Shown here: one piece after another, positions 1 through 11,453 of the stretch
How positions within the stretch are numbered: the stretch's first letter is position 1
Layout of the letters: each line of letters begins with the position of its first letter
NCBI GenBank assembly: GCA_036346205.1
Contig: JARFJB010002141.1
Coordinates: 252,001 to 316,000 of the forward strand
Source: Vesta saturnalis
Taxonomy: Eukaryota; Arthropoda; Insecta; Coleoptera; Lampyridae
Direction: 5' to 3'
Length of the DNA stretch: 64,000 bases
Position numbers and translations under genes: made by a program
The notes under the pieces: generated by a model
What the model was told of the DNA's origin: nothing
The model's database searches: none
Seen by the model: only the letters and a program-made list of their open reading frames with translations

Positions 1-931
1 ACGAATTTAAATAATCGGGAGGCAAAAACAAGTTCTTCCCAATTGTGAAAAGAATTTCTGTTAGCACGATACCAAATAAGAACGTCTTCGGTAAACAATT
101 CTACAGCGGGTTCGTATAATTGATTTTTTGAAATATTGCGAGCGCCCTTTCCGTTAAAAGTTATTCTCCAGGAAGAAATGTAATGTCTAGCAAAAGGATA
201 ATTATAAGTATCGATTTGAACTTGTGGTTGTATTGGAGAATTATTACTAAGTCGTTCACTTAAAAGTGGAGCAGCTCTTGAATGGTTAGGCTCAACATCT
301 GTTAAAAATGGCAATAATGAAATATTATTAAATTGAGATTAATTTAAAACGGACTTTTCATTATTCTTCGCTGCTAATGAACAATTGTTTTCTATAGCTA
401 CCAGTGGTTCGACATTTTATTAGGAATTCTGAATTGTAGGCGCTTCAAAATGACGTCTAGAGGTAAGTAGATAGGACTCTTGAGTCGATACTGAAGGAAC
501 ATTTTGTATTAAATTGCGGACGCGCATTGTTTGCTAAAATTTGTAGATAAGATACGTTAACATTTTCTACACCTATTCACAAGCTTCGATTAAAATCAGC
601 TAGTTTAGTATTAGTTAAATTAAGTTCATCATCTTGCACTACGTTTACTGGTTCTGTCTATTAAACTAATTTCTCGTTCTTCTTGGGATGGATTTTAATT
701 CTCATTTAAAATAATCAACGCGGAATCAATGACCGACGATGTGTTTTAAATTTTAAATTTTCTAAATTAATAAATGGTATTAACTTGATGCTACCTAGTA
801 GATGCGTCAAACGAGACCAAGTTTTGTTGTGCTCATTTTCAGCGTTACACTTATTAAAATTTACTGTATGATCCACCAAATCGTTAAGTTTGGACCGACA
901 AATATTTAATTCAGAATATGGATGTACATCC
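1..931 (-). pseudogene. retroelement gag pseudogene, central part (continues off left edge)
   Basis: Seen: read on the minus strand, about 1-340 gives a Gag-like stretch with WRITFNGKGARN and later FTEDVLIWYRANRNSFHNWE, and about 720-930 gives a second stretch beginning YSELNICRSKLNDLVDH. Between them are stops and shifts. Known: many insect Ty3/Gypsy-type Gag proteins have a W-x-F-x-G segment followed by a helix around an A-x-x-W-F/Y-R-x-N motif. Inferred: this is a decayed gag; zinc knuckles and pol would lie beyond the left edge. Its 5' end lies at 4054-4201, separated by the 938-4047 insertion. Exact clade not assignable. Confidence 0.6.
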
Positions 932-937
932 TTTAGG

Positions 938-1396
938 AGTAGTACCCCGATACTTTAACTTTTTACGTCACTAGCCCGGCCCCCTGGGACACTTTTACCT
1001 TTTTTTTATATGTCCACGTGGGGTCGTATTTTTTCACCCCTATGGCTTCTTTTCGGAGGCCATTTTCAACCCTTGATGGAATTTTCACACTAATTAGAGC
1101 CGTTTTGGTTGTGTTAAGAACCTTATTGTCAGTTCATTCCTTTTTATGGCTTCTTTTCGGGGGCCATTTTCAGTCCCTTGATGGAATTTTCGCCCTAATT
1201 TGGTTGTATTAAGAGCCTTTTTGGCAGTTCAGCCCCTGGAAGGTAGGCAAATGCGTGCGCATACAGTGTTCTGAATAAAGGTCCTAAAGGCATCCCCTTT
1301 CACCTGATTGGAAGCTTAAGGCTCTGCAGTGGTTACAGTGGAAAATTTGAAATTTTCTAATAAGGAGCTCTAATGCTAACTTGTAAGACAGCTATA
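938..1396. repeat. left long TIR of the Polinton-like element
   Basis: About 459 bp, inverted with respect to 3534-4047. It contains two internal near-duplicate blocks with TTTTCGGRGGCCATTTTCA and GATGGAATTTTC, so part of the TIR is itself a short tandem duplication. The inner edge is at GACAGCTATA. Confidence 0.8.
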
Positions 1397-2742
1397 AGAA
1401 CCTGTGTTAGGTCTGCGCCCTATTGTCGTGACCCCCTTGTAGCGAAACTTGAATTTGCTTGTAGGGACATCTAGTGGTGTATGGGCCAATGAATATTTTT
1501 TGTGTAGTAAAGGTAGCATCACTTAGGGGTAGGACTAATTAGGATTTGTTTGTGGCGCCATCTAGTGGTGTATAGTAGTAGTCGTATAGTAATGAACATT
1601 TTCTGCAATAGAAGTTGATCATGCACGTTTCTCTCTCGGCTCTATCTAAAACAAACAAATCAATCAATCAGATCAATCAATCAATCAATCAACTAAATCA
1701 ATCTCAATAAAACTCAGATCATACCTTACAGTTTTCGAAAACGAACTTACAGCTCAAAAATACTGATTTGGTTTAATTCATTATAGCTTGCTTGCTCAAA
1801 ATCAGCCACTGTTCAAAATACCAAATTGCTATAACGGAAATCAGAGACAAAAGGTTTTAATGGTTTATTATTAAATGCGAATCAATAACTACGAAGTTTA
1901 AAACCAATAAATACATGCCGCTTAATGCTATTAATTAATTTATTAAAAAATAGCGTAACACTCACACCTTTATCTAATTAACCAAACAAATGAGTAGAGA
2001 TCGAGTAGAAAAGAACTGATGCAGAGTTGGTTGGTTTATGACAGCCTCCTCCCATAATAACACATTAAAATCTTTATTGGCATTTTTCTGAACAATATCA
2101 AGTAAAATATATTTAAAAATAAAACGCATACCTTCAGATGTGCTTTTCTTTCGACACCTCTGATATCAACTGGGTTGGAGAACTAAACTAAATATTGAAA
2201 TAATTTATACAGTTTACTTAACCCGTTTTGTGTTTTTATTTATGAATAGTTAATATAAAACTGGCTATTGGTTTCTCCCATGATTACTCAATTTGTAGAA
2301 TGTAAATGTACAAAGCTAATTATCTCTATCACCTTACTGCAACTCATATATACCTTTCCCTTTCGAAAACGACTTAGAACCACCTTATATGAATTTATAT
2401 AAAACAATGTCTTGTTATTTACAATATACATTTAAAAGACTTCATCTATATGATAAAACTGTTTTTATGGAATGCAGTTATTATTATTAAACAGTTATAC
2501 AAATTCATTTTATATGAACTGGAAAGTAGCAATGAGCCGTCAAAATCGAGTAAATTATTGTGTTTACAAATATTTTAAAATTTTGCTGCTGCAAAAAAAA
2601 CATTAAGGTCTAAATATTAGATGAAATAATAATAATCATTTCTACCCTATAGCAATAGCGCTTTTTTTATACAGTCAGATTCTCTATCTAAACGGTCAGC
2701 ACCTACACATTCGAAAAGATTATGCTTGATTTATTTGTATGT
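1397..2742. other. AT-rich interior of the Polinton-like element, no coding signal
   Basis: No ORF or recognisable protein fragment is seen. A short (AATC)n-type run, AATCAATCAATCAATC, lies near 1660-1690. Segments around 2150-2260 resemble 6230-6340 in the second Polinton-like fragment (both have ...AACTGG near TTTTTAYTTAT), supporting a shared interior. Confidence 0.5.
1554..1568 (-). promoter_or_regulatory. CTCF-consensus-like motif CCACTAGATGGCGCC
   Basis: The minus strand reads CCACTAGATGGCGCC, matching every position of the vertebrate/insect CTCF core as I remember it (CCASYAGRKGGCRS). It sits just inside the left TIR of the Polinton-like element. The same 15-mer, with shared flanks, recurs at 7128-7142. 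A degenerate copy of the right part (CATCTAGTGGTG) lies at 1470-1481. Binding is inferred only. Confidence 0.45.
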
Positions 2743-2744
2743 TC

Positions 2745-3310
<566 letters not shown>

Positions 3311-3533
3311 AATTACTCTAAAATAAACAAATGAGCGGCAATTAAGTGAGCAGGTAATTAGAAATTATAAATTAGATATACATGAAACTATTTGTTAATG
3401 CACGATGCGCGTGTTGGTTTTAGTAAATATTTAAAAGACAACAACAAAATAGGATTATCTTGATGTAAAAGATAAGCACGATAAAACAGAGTAAAACATA
3501 CTTGTGATTGCAGATTTATTAAACAGTTATACG

Positions 3534-4047
3534 TATAGCTGTCTTACAAGTTAGTATTAGAGCTCCTTATTAGAAAATTTCAAATTTCCCACTGTAACCA
3601 TTGCAGAGCCTTAAGCTTCCAATCAGAGCTCAGAAGCTGGGTTGTGCTAAGAACCAATCAGAAACTAATCAGGTGAAATGGGCTGCCCTTAGGACATTCA
3701 TTCAGAACATTGTATACACACGAATTTTCCTACCTTCCAGGGGCTGAACTGCCAAAAGGCTCTTAATACAACCAAATTAGGGCGAAAATTCCATCAAGGG
3801 GCTGAAAATGACCCCCGAAAAGAAGCCATAAAAAGAAGTGAAGTGACAAAAAGGTTCTTAACACAACCAAAAGGGCTCTAATTAGTGTGAAAATTCCATC
3901 AAGGGTTGAAAATGGCCACCAAAAAGAAGCCATAGGGGTGAAAAAATACGATCCCCACGTGGGTATGTAAAAAAAAGTGAAAGTTACTGTCCAGGGGGCG
4001 GGGCTTGTGACGTAAAAAAGGTAAAGTTAAAGTGTCGAGGTACTACT
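3534..4047. repeat. right long TIR of the Polinton-like element
   Basis: About 514 bp, inverted partner of 938-1396. It is longer by small insertions (for example near 3625-3665, containing AGAACCAATCAGAAACT). The outer end is GGTACTACT at 4039-4047, followed by target duplication TTTAGG. Confidence 0.8.
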
Positions 4048-4053
4048 TTTAGG

Positions 4054-4201
4054 TTAAATTCAAGTGCCTTATTTGCTTTATATTTAGACAAAGCTTCTCT
4101 AAGTTTTTTCCGTTTACTATATCAACTGTGCCAATAATAAATGAATTGCGAACTTTTAATTCAAAATCGAGTTCTTCATTCCTAAGGCGATCGGTATTCA
4201 T
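4054..4201 (-). pseudogene. gag pseudogene, 5' end
   Basis: The minus strand starts with ATG at 4201 and encodes MNTDRLRNEELDFELKVRN, then, after a one-base shift near 4110, RKKLREALSKYKANKALEFN. Known: insect gag ORFs often start with an L-x-Y/F-E-L-x-x-R block followed by a K/R-rich L-R-x-x-L helix. The reading continues into the gag part at 1-931 when the 938-4047 element and one target copy are ignored. No promoter or LTR is recognised upstream. Confidence 0.5.
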
Positions 4202-4338
4202 AATGATAGAGTAATCAAACTAAAAAACTACCAAGTTATTGATAACTGTTAATTTAAGCTTCCAAATTTCTAATTAATTAATTGCCAAATTAGTTTTATA
4301 AAATAAGATAATCAAGTAACTGTTTCTATAACACTATA

Positions 4339-4985
4339 CTGGGTGTAACAGGATTATGGTACACCCCACTTTTCTCCTTTCGTTTTGAAGATAATTGATT
4401 AAAACTTGGGATATCCTATATACATAATAAGCGACACTTTTTGACGTAATAAGCGATTTTTTTTTCATTTCCGGTTTCGCCGGAAGTGACACTAACTTTC
4501 GATTTTTAAATGGATCACCCTGTATATTATCTCATTTTTGAATTCTGCATGATTTTCTGAATCCAATGATGCCAAATAAGTGACATTTCAAACGTCAATA
4601 TTTTTTATAATATAATTTCTAATTTTCCATTTAAGAATGCCATGACGGTTCCGATTTATTCTAAATGACCCATGTAATGGTAGAAAAATCGAAATCCCGT
4701 CAAAAATACTAAATTACGTGATTTATGAGCAAATAATGTTCATCAAAATGGTTTTTGGGACAAAACTCATTTTTTTTCAAATGGAACCATATTTGGTACC
4801 GTGGTACCATTTATTAGTACTATTACTAAGAACTTATTCATATGTCTTATTGAAATGTGCGATAAATACAAACAAAATTACAGCTAAAAGAAAATAAGAA
4901 AATACAATTTATTTGTAATTATCTCGTTATACATAAGGTGACTTTGGAATACAAAAAATGAACACAAAACATTACGACAGTTGTT
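4339..4985. repeat. M1 left TIR
   Basis: 647 bp, inverted partner of 8383-8723 plus 11205-11443. It holds an internal terminus-like motif, CACCCTGTATATTA (about 4527), facing the opposite way from the end. Homology to the right arm stops exactly where the Polinton-like AGTAGTAC starts (4986). Confidence 0.8.
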
Positions 4986-6898
4986 AGTAGTACACAGGCA
5001 CCTCATATTTCACTTTTGTGACGTAATTTGACCTTGGGATTCCCAACGGTCGCCCACATGTGAGACCGTATTTTCCACCCTTATGGTTTCTTTTCGGAGG
5101 CCGTTTTCATCCCTAATTATTTTTGTTTTTACACACCCACGTGTAAAACCGTATTTTCCACCCCTATTTTATGGCCGTCCAAGTGTAGGACACGTTTTTT
5201 CTACCCCTATGGTTTCTTTTCGGGGTCAACCCTTGACCGAATTTCAATGTTGTATTAAGAGCCTTTTTTGACAGTAATTTTGTACTTGTTCACGTGAGGG
5301 GCAGATGTAGGCCTTGGGTTTGGTTTGGACATGGGTTAGGTCTTGGACTTGGGGTTGGTCCTGGAGCTTGGAGCTGGTCTTGGACTTGGGTTAGGTCTTA
5401 GACTTGGCCTAGTTTTGGGGCTGGGGGCAGATGTAGGGGTTGGACTTGGGCTGGGGCTGGACTTGGGCTAGGTCTTGGAGCTTGTCTTGGAGCTGGGGGT
5501 GGTACTGGTTTTGGTTAGGGTTATTTTTGATGGTCATCTTTAACCCTAATTAAGGTCCTTTTGGTTGTATTAAGAGCAGTACCCCTGGAGGTTATGCAAA
5601 CGCACACGCATACAATGTTGGAAATTGCATAATTACCCTAATAAGATATTATTATTAAAATTATCGATCATATTGTTTTAAAATGATCATATGCTATTGG
5701 TTACGTTCGGATGATCTTTTACCTATACGAGAAATTTATTTATACATTGTATTTCTAATAAGAGGATTCTTGTAAGACGGCACTTGTTTTAGGGATTGAT
5801 CACGCGAGGGGGAATTTGAATGACAATAAAATTTAATTATGGAAAACTTATTTTTATTGTAAATGTCATAATTAAAAAAAACCTGTCAGTTTTAAAAATT
5901 ACTACTGACATTCAGGTTATTCTCTAATGAAACAAACATTTTTTATTAAGTTAATTAATTACATAACAGTTATTACAATATTGTTTTCTAAACAAATATT
6001 AAAAACTGGTTGCTTTACCTGTTGGTACTACTGTATTGAAATATGTTTTATACCTATCCGACCATTAAAATGTTTGTATATTGTACGCCTTAATATTTCT
6101 TTAAAGAAACCTGTTGTTACGTATAAATTAGATGCGTTTTATAACTGTAATTAAAAGTCTGTACAAGTAAATAAAATAAATAAAAGGTTAAAAGCACACT
6201 TACCAGCTCTGTACTTAAAGAACGTTTTGGAGAATTGGTTTACGAGTGATGGTCATTGCTTTGTGTTACTCCTCTAATCAAAATAAATCACTTTCTATGT
6301 TTTTTACTTATACATAGTTGATATATAACTGGTTCTCAATTAGTAAAAGTAATTTTTTCAAAGCGATTTGAAAAATATTCATATTGTACATACGGACACA
6401 AATTGTTTATTGAAACGCACTCATTGACAGTTATAAAAAAACCTCATTAAAAGTTTAGAATGTAATAATTACGTGTGCAACATACGGTTTAAGTTGACCG
6501 TGTATTTTCCTACATTATTTTTGTTAGAGTTTTTAAATTTTTATTACCATGATTGTTATTAAAATTATCACATCTCTATTAATGATCATTTTGATATAAA
6601 AAGGGGTGCCTAAAATTTACCATTGCATTTTCAATTTTGGTGAAACATAATTTCGTTTTGAGGAAACGACCTTCAAAACAATCAATCAATCAAACCAGAT
6701 ACATAAGAATGTTTTAATTATATCCGTTTAAATAGCGAAATAAATAAATTCAAGATGTATCTGAAAATGACTTCTATCAAAAAGAGGTTTTGTCTTTTTA
6801 AAAAACCTTAGATTTTTATAAAACAAGACCGAACGTCCTAGTCGTTATTGAAAATGCTCAACCACCTATGTACAGTATACAGTGCAATAACAAGTATA
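4986..6898. mobile_element. truncated second Polinton-like element
   Basis: It begins AGTAGTACACAGG at 4986, like the 938-4047 element. It shares blocks such as TTTCTTTTCGGAGGCC, CCACGTG next to CCGTATTTT, and GACGTAATTT near the end. Interior stretches around 6230-6350 resemble 2150-2260. No matching right TIR was found, so the 6-bp duplication cannot be tested (the 6 bp before it are GTTGTT). The inner boundary is uncertain. No coding content. Confidence 0.5.
5310..5520. repeat. G-rich degenerate minisatellite
   Basis: Imperfect tandem units built on GGTCTTGGACTTGGG and GGGGCTGG. Four or more GG/GGG runs in close spacing give G-quadruplex potential on the plus strand. It lies in the left arm of the truncated Polinton-like element; the equivalent region of the intact copy lacks it. 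Confidence 0.7.
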
Positions 6899-7424
6899 AT
6901 TCAATTCATTACTTTAAAAATAAATGTGTAATTAAGAGCTGGTTGGTATACATCAGAATGTTATTTGTTAACATGCAATTTAAACACCCATTGAATAAGC
7001 GGTCTTGCTTGCTTATATGGTTTAATCACATAGACCTTTTGATAATTTTATGTCAAGGGTCCGCGACAAGGGGCGAAGACTCTCACGTCTGTAGTGTCCG
7101 CTTGGCTGGAAGTTTGAGCTTGTTTGTGGCGCCATCTAGTGGTGCATGAGCTAACAAGCGTTTTTCTGTAATAGAGATTGATCATGGCTCCACGTAGCTG
7201 TATATTTTCAAAACTACTTATAGTTCCTAGGAACTTGCGCTCGGGTCTTCGCCCTTTGTCGCGGACCCTTGATATAAAATTCCCAAAAGGTTTGTGTAAA
7301 TAAAACATAAGCAAGCAAGGCCGCTTATTTAACCCGTGTTTAAATTGCATGTCAACAAATAACATTCTGATGTATACCAACCAGGTCTTAATTACACATT
7401 TATTTTTAAAGTAATGAGTTGAAT
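6899..7424. repeat. 0.53-kb foldback (inverted-repeat) element
   Basis: The left arm 6899-7080 and right arm 7244-7424 are inverted copies (ATTCAAYTCATTAC...GTCCGCGACAARGGGCGAAGAC). The 163-bp spacer carries a CTCF-like 15-mer. Its right end abuts transposase coding of M1 in the middle of the catalytic domain (after a minus-strand NVWLGF motif), so it is an insertion or a rearrangement breakpoint. No clean target duplication is visible, and the other side does not resume the transposase. Confidence 0.7.
7128..7142 (-). promoter_or_regulatory. CTCF-consensus-like motif, second copy
   Basis: Minus strand CCACTAGATGGCGCC, identical to 1554-1568, with similar neighbours (TTTGT before GGCGCC, then TGATCATG about 45-75 bp further). 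It is at the centre of the foldback at 6899-7424. Confidence 0.45.
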
Positions 7425-8008
7425 CCAAGCCAAACATTGAAACCGAACCGTACTTGAAAGTTACCCTCCCGTAATACATTTTGATTTTCTTGTGACCAAT
7501 ATTTTGTATTTTGTAGGTTAAATAATCCCAAATTTGTAAACCTAGCCTCCGAAAATAAATCATTCCCAAAAAATCATTGTTTGGCTGCACGTTATTCTGC
7601 AAAATTCAATTGCAATACTCTATCCTATGTTCGTAATCATTTTCGTACAAGTGCTTGTGCAATTGCTTTTAAAAAGATTTATAGTGATATTTGTGCAGAA
7701 TTCGGCTTACCGTTTGGTGACCGATTTCCAATTCAAACCCAATTTGCCTTAAAGAAACAGTCTTACCAACTTCTACTCGAGCCAAAACATTAATTTCCGT
7801 TCCTTCGTCAACAATGAAATTTTCTTCAGGATCATTGTTCGGATCTCTTCGAAATTGATTTTCAAGATGTTTAAAATAATTTCTCGCTGGACATTGTCTA
7901 TTAGAGTATCGTTCGCCATAAAGATCTTTAGCTGCTACGGCATTGTTTCTACATTTCCGTAAATAATTAACATGTCACTTTTTCATCTCTGGTATAAATT
8001 GGCGGCAT
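7424..8008 (-). pseudogene. M1 transposase fragment (Tc1/mariner superfamily, DUF4817-type)
   Basis: The minus strand starts at the ATG at 8008 (MPPIYTRDEKV). After a shift near 7965 it reads CRNNAVAAKDLYGERYSNRQ, then FIVDEGTEINVLARVEVG and IGHQTVSRILHKYHY. It ends with SEARFTNLGLFNLQN and FGFNVWLGF. Known: this order (DUF4817 helix, HTH with TVxRIL, then FxDEARFTN and W-S/F-x-NVW) is typical of insect Tc1/mariner transposases. The first catalytic Asp that should precede E in SDEARF is missing through a small in-frame loss. The rest of the catalytic domain is cut off by the foldback at 7424. Stops and frameshifts make it dead. Confidence 0.75.
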
Positions 8009-8094
8009 TTTGAAAACAATTAACAAAAATTCTAAATAATTTTTCAAGTCACAATAAAAACACTGATAAACCAACAAATGTTTGACAAGCTAAA

Positions 8095-8250
8095 TTTTCA
8101 TTGCTTTCAAAGCCACCTTAGTTACTTTTTGTCTTCCGTACAAAGAGTTGTAATATTTAATTATAAATAAATTGTATTTTATTATTTTCTTTTAGTTGTA
8201 ATTTTGTTTGTATTTAATAAGCCATACCTATGAATAAGTTCCTTAGTAAT
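8095..8250. repeat. partial direct duplicate of the M1 right TIR
   Basis: AAAGCCACCTTA, AATTATAAATAAATTGTATTTT and AATAAGYCATAC...AATAAGTTC occur here and again, in the same orientation, in 8410-8560. Only the second copy is continuous with the M1 right TIR. It is probably an internal duplication of TIR sequence. Confidence 0.6.
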
Positions 8251-8382
8251 AGTACTAATATACGTAGGAGGTACGTGTAAGACGCGCAATTAATAGCATA
8301 ACGGCCCAGCAATTGGCGAACGTTCTTCCAGAAACGGCGATGCGGGTTCAGAAGTGCATTGATTTTAAGGGGCAGTATTTTT

Positions 8383-8723
8383 AACAACTGCTGTAATGTT
8401 TTGTGTTCATTTTTTGTATTCCAAAGCCACCTTATGTATAACAAGATAATTATAAATAAATTGTATTTTCTTATTTTCTTTTAGCTGTAATTTTGTATGT
8501 ATTTATCGCACATTTTAATAAGGCATATGAATAAGTTCATAAGTACTAGTTCTAATAAATGGTATCACGGTAGCAATATGGTTCCATTTGAAAAAAATGA
8601 GTTTTGCCCCAAAAACCATTTTAATGAACATTATTTGCTTATAAATCGCGTAATTTATTATTTACACTTAAATGGAAAACTAAAAATTACATTATACAAA
8701 ATATTGACGTTTGAAATGTCACT
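8383..8723. repeat. M1 right TIR, inner piece
   Basis: Inverted partner of about 4577-4985. It stops at CACT (8720-8723), where the LTR-like element begins. The homology resumes at CACTTATTTGGC (11201 on). Confidence 0.8.
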
Positions 8724-11200
8724 TGTAACGGTATAAACGGGTGGTAGAACGGGATTACAGATAAAATTGGCCTTTTTGCCCCGACTAGCCAGCGTATGGG
8801 TGTAGGTCAGATGTTGAAAAATTTTGCACAATCAGAATAGTAAATCGTACGTAAGTCACAATAGGGGATGGAGACAAAATCAGTTCGGTTTGGGCGCCAG
8901 AATGTTTGGTAGTCAAAATAAGGGTCGTCGTGCCAAAATTACGAGTACATAGCGTGTCTAAACATACAAAAAACATACACTTACCTATCCGCAATCAATC
9001 CCAGGTGTGCTGGACAGCAACTCAGCAAACCACCTGAAATAGGGCTTCAAAAACACTACACGCTTGTCAAACAAAAGCGTGATAAACACTCAATAATAAT
9101 CAAAACAAACAAAAAAATCTATAGAATGAACTCTAAACTGAATTAATACTCAACTAAAAAAAAAAGTCAAAATACTAAATATTAAGAACGCTATTACTCA
9201 ATAAAACAAAAAACTAACTTCGTTACGTTAAGACTAAATTACGGTAACTTGCAATTACTCAATAAATCTTAAGTTCGCAAAAAGAAACGGTTATGTAACA
9301 CAAAAGAAGGGTGTTTACAGAATTAAACACATTTATGAAAACTAACAAAGCTATAATAAGATTAAAACAATAATATATAAAGAAAAAAATGGTATAAATA
9401 TCAACATACGATAAGGCGCATAAGAAAACAACAAATACTTAATCGGCGACGAAAGACTGGCCAGCGATCGATGTACCGCCGGTCTAAATCACATCTTAAC
9501 TATTTCGTGGAAAATATGACCACACTACCTCAGGGTCAATTGCCCTTTAATACAAAACAAAAGACTAGTATGAAGGCGAAGTGTCAATAATCTAATTACT
9601 TAAAATAATTAAATCTAAAGCAAAAAAAACTTAATTCAATAGGCAAAACAACTCCGCTTTCAAACTTTCGTATACAAGAGCATAATTTAAGGTACATACA
9701 CAAAAAAAATATATACACAAGTTCTATTAAATTGTTCCAGAATTATTGAAAATACTCAATAAAAAAACTATATTATACTATCTTAATGATTAACTTGACC
9801 CCCACTTCTGTGTTACAACGATGGGGATGAACTAGGTGTTCAATTACTGCTATTCGGATGTGGGTTTCCCCAGGTCTGACAAGATGATGAGTGAAAATGT
9901 TGACGTTTATTCTTTTATTCACAACCAATTCCTTGAATGAATCTCGAAATATGTTACTGTCTTAGTTAAAAAAAAACTTTTAAATTAATAACTTCTTTTT
10001 TTTTAAAATGATTATAATTCGAGCGTTCAACTTTGCTTGAATAACTATTAGCTTTTAAATAATTTTCTTTATGTTACGAGTCCAAAAGGTTGATAACTTG
10101 TTTAAATAACTATAAATTTTAATATATGGCGAAAGTTTCTTTATCTTTACACACGCTTTGTACGGTAAATCGGTGGCACAGCAAGAACGTTAATGTTAAA
10201 TAAATCCGCAAAAGCGAGAAAAACCAAAGAGGTCACTGAAGCACTATACAACACGACGATGTCCTCTAGGTAACTTTACGTAAAACCGAAATCGGCACTA
10301 GGTATAATCCTTTGGTGATGAACAATTTTAATAAAATCCCTGTTACAGGTTCTTCAGGAGTAGTTAAACTACCTTTACTACACCACAAGTACGTTCGTTA
10401 AACACTACAAGGTCCCAAAATTTCAACGTTCTAAACCACCCCTTAAAGCGTAACAATAAACGGCACCGTACTACTACTCGGTACCGCAGTCAATTTTAGA
10501 ATCCCACAAATTATTCACAAAAATCCATCTTTGAATTTTGAATCCCACTACTCACAAAAAATCTTATCTAAGTTAATTCCACCAATTAAAAAAACGGAAG
10601 GGGAAGATTTAGTACCCCAACCACACAAATTCGTTTCCGTCCGTAAGGACTCGGTAAATTTTCAAAAACTAAACGTCAGCAGACTTAACGCGAAAAAATA
10701 TCCCTATGTTTTTATTCCAGTACAAACAATCAGTCCCACATTCTTCCTCTATGACTTAAAACCAACATATTCAATAATAATCTGAACAACTATACTTAAG
10801 CGTCTTTATGTCGCTAACATGACATCATACACAGATAAATCCACACTATTTATTTAAATTACTTAATTTTCTATTATATTTTACGGAAATCAAACGAAAT
10901 AAACCTTAATTAAACTTATAGACAACTATTTACAAATAAGCGTTAATAAAACTTCTATAAACGAGGAATAATAAGGAAAAACAACCTAAATTACAAAAAA
11001 AATAATTCACAAACTATGAATCTAAAGCTCGCCATACACCTATCATCCCTAAAGGTCGCTACACATGTTAAACACAAATTTATCAAAAAACTCAATTTGA
11101 CAACGAGAAAAAAATATGTATATACGGAATCTAACTAAGTAAATAAAACTACAAACAAAATTACGCACTACGTATACGGGGTGTTCAAAATACCCTGACA
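8724..11200. mobile_element. LTR D: 2.48-kb solo-LTR-like insertion in the M1 TIR
   Basis: Seen: starts TGTAACGGTATAAACG and ends AAATACCCTGACA, flanked by the 4-bp direct repeat CACT (8720-8723, 11201-11204). On either side M1 TIR homology is continuous once it is removed. Known: LTRs start TG and end CA and Ty3/Gypsy integration commonly duplicates 4-5 bp. No gag, pol or second LTR copy is seen, so a solo LTR is the best reading. The interior is AT-rich with several AATAAA; the 84-codon frame at 10531-10785 has no recognisable motif and I do not call it. Confidence 0.65.
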
Positions 11201-11204
11201 CACT

Positions 11205-11443
11205 TATTTGGCACAGTCGGATACAGAAAATCATACAGAATTCAAAAATTCAATAATATACAGGGCGTTCCATTTAAAAATCGAAAGTTAGTGTCACCTC
11301 CGGCGAAACCGGAAATGAAAAAAAAATCGCTTAATATGTCAAAAAGTGCCGCCTTTTATGTATATCGGATATCCCAAGTTTCAATCAATCATCTTCAAAA
11401 CGAAAGTAGAAAGGTGGGGGCACTATGATCCTGTTACACCCGG
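11205..11443. repeat. M1 right TIR, outer piece
   Basis: Inverted partner of 4339 to about 4580, with internal TACAGGGCGTTCC and outer end ATCCTGTTACACCCGG next to TA. Confidence 0.8.
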
Positions 11444-11453
11444 TATATTTATA

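Larger units (their letters stand above)
4339..11443. mobile_element. M1: Tc1/mariner-superfamily element with about 0.6-kb TIRs, heavily interrupted
   Basis: Seen: the outer ends CTGGGTGTAACAGGAT and ATCCTGTTACACCCGG are inverted and each is flanked by TA (4337-4338, 11444-11445). The left TIR runs 4339-4985. The right TIR is found in two pieces, 8383-8723 and 11205-11443, because an LTR-like element sits between them. A minus-strand transposase fragment (7424-8008) lies inside. Known: IS630/Tc1/mariner elements duplicate TA. Inferred: the original element was perhaps 2-3 kb; a Polinton-like piece, a 0.5-kb foldback and a 2.5-kb LTR-like element inflate it to 7.1 kb. Confidence 0.75.

Noticed and set aside
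5927..6154. 75-codon plus-strand ORF
   Set aside because: AT-rich, no motif, inside a Polinton-like fragment whose sister copy is non-coding.
7048..7602. 184-codon minus ORF taken as a single gene
   Set aside because: It is a chimera of decayed M1 transposase (out of frame) and the foldback arm; the true transposase reading uses other frames.
10531..10785. 84-codon plus-strand ORF in LTR D
   Set aside because: Lys/Ile/Ser/Pro-rich composition expected of AT-rich DNA, no family features, lies in an LTR-like sequence.
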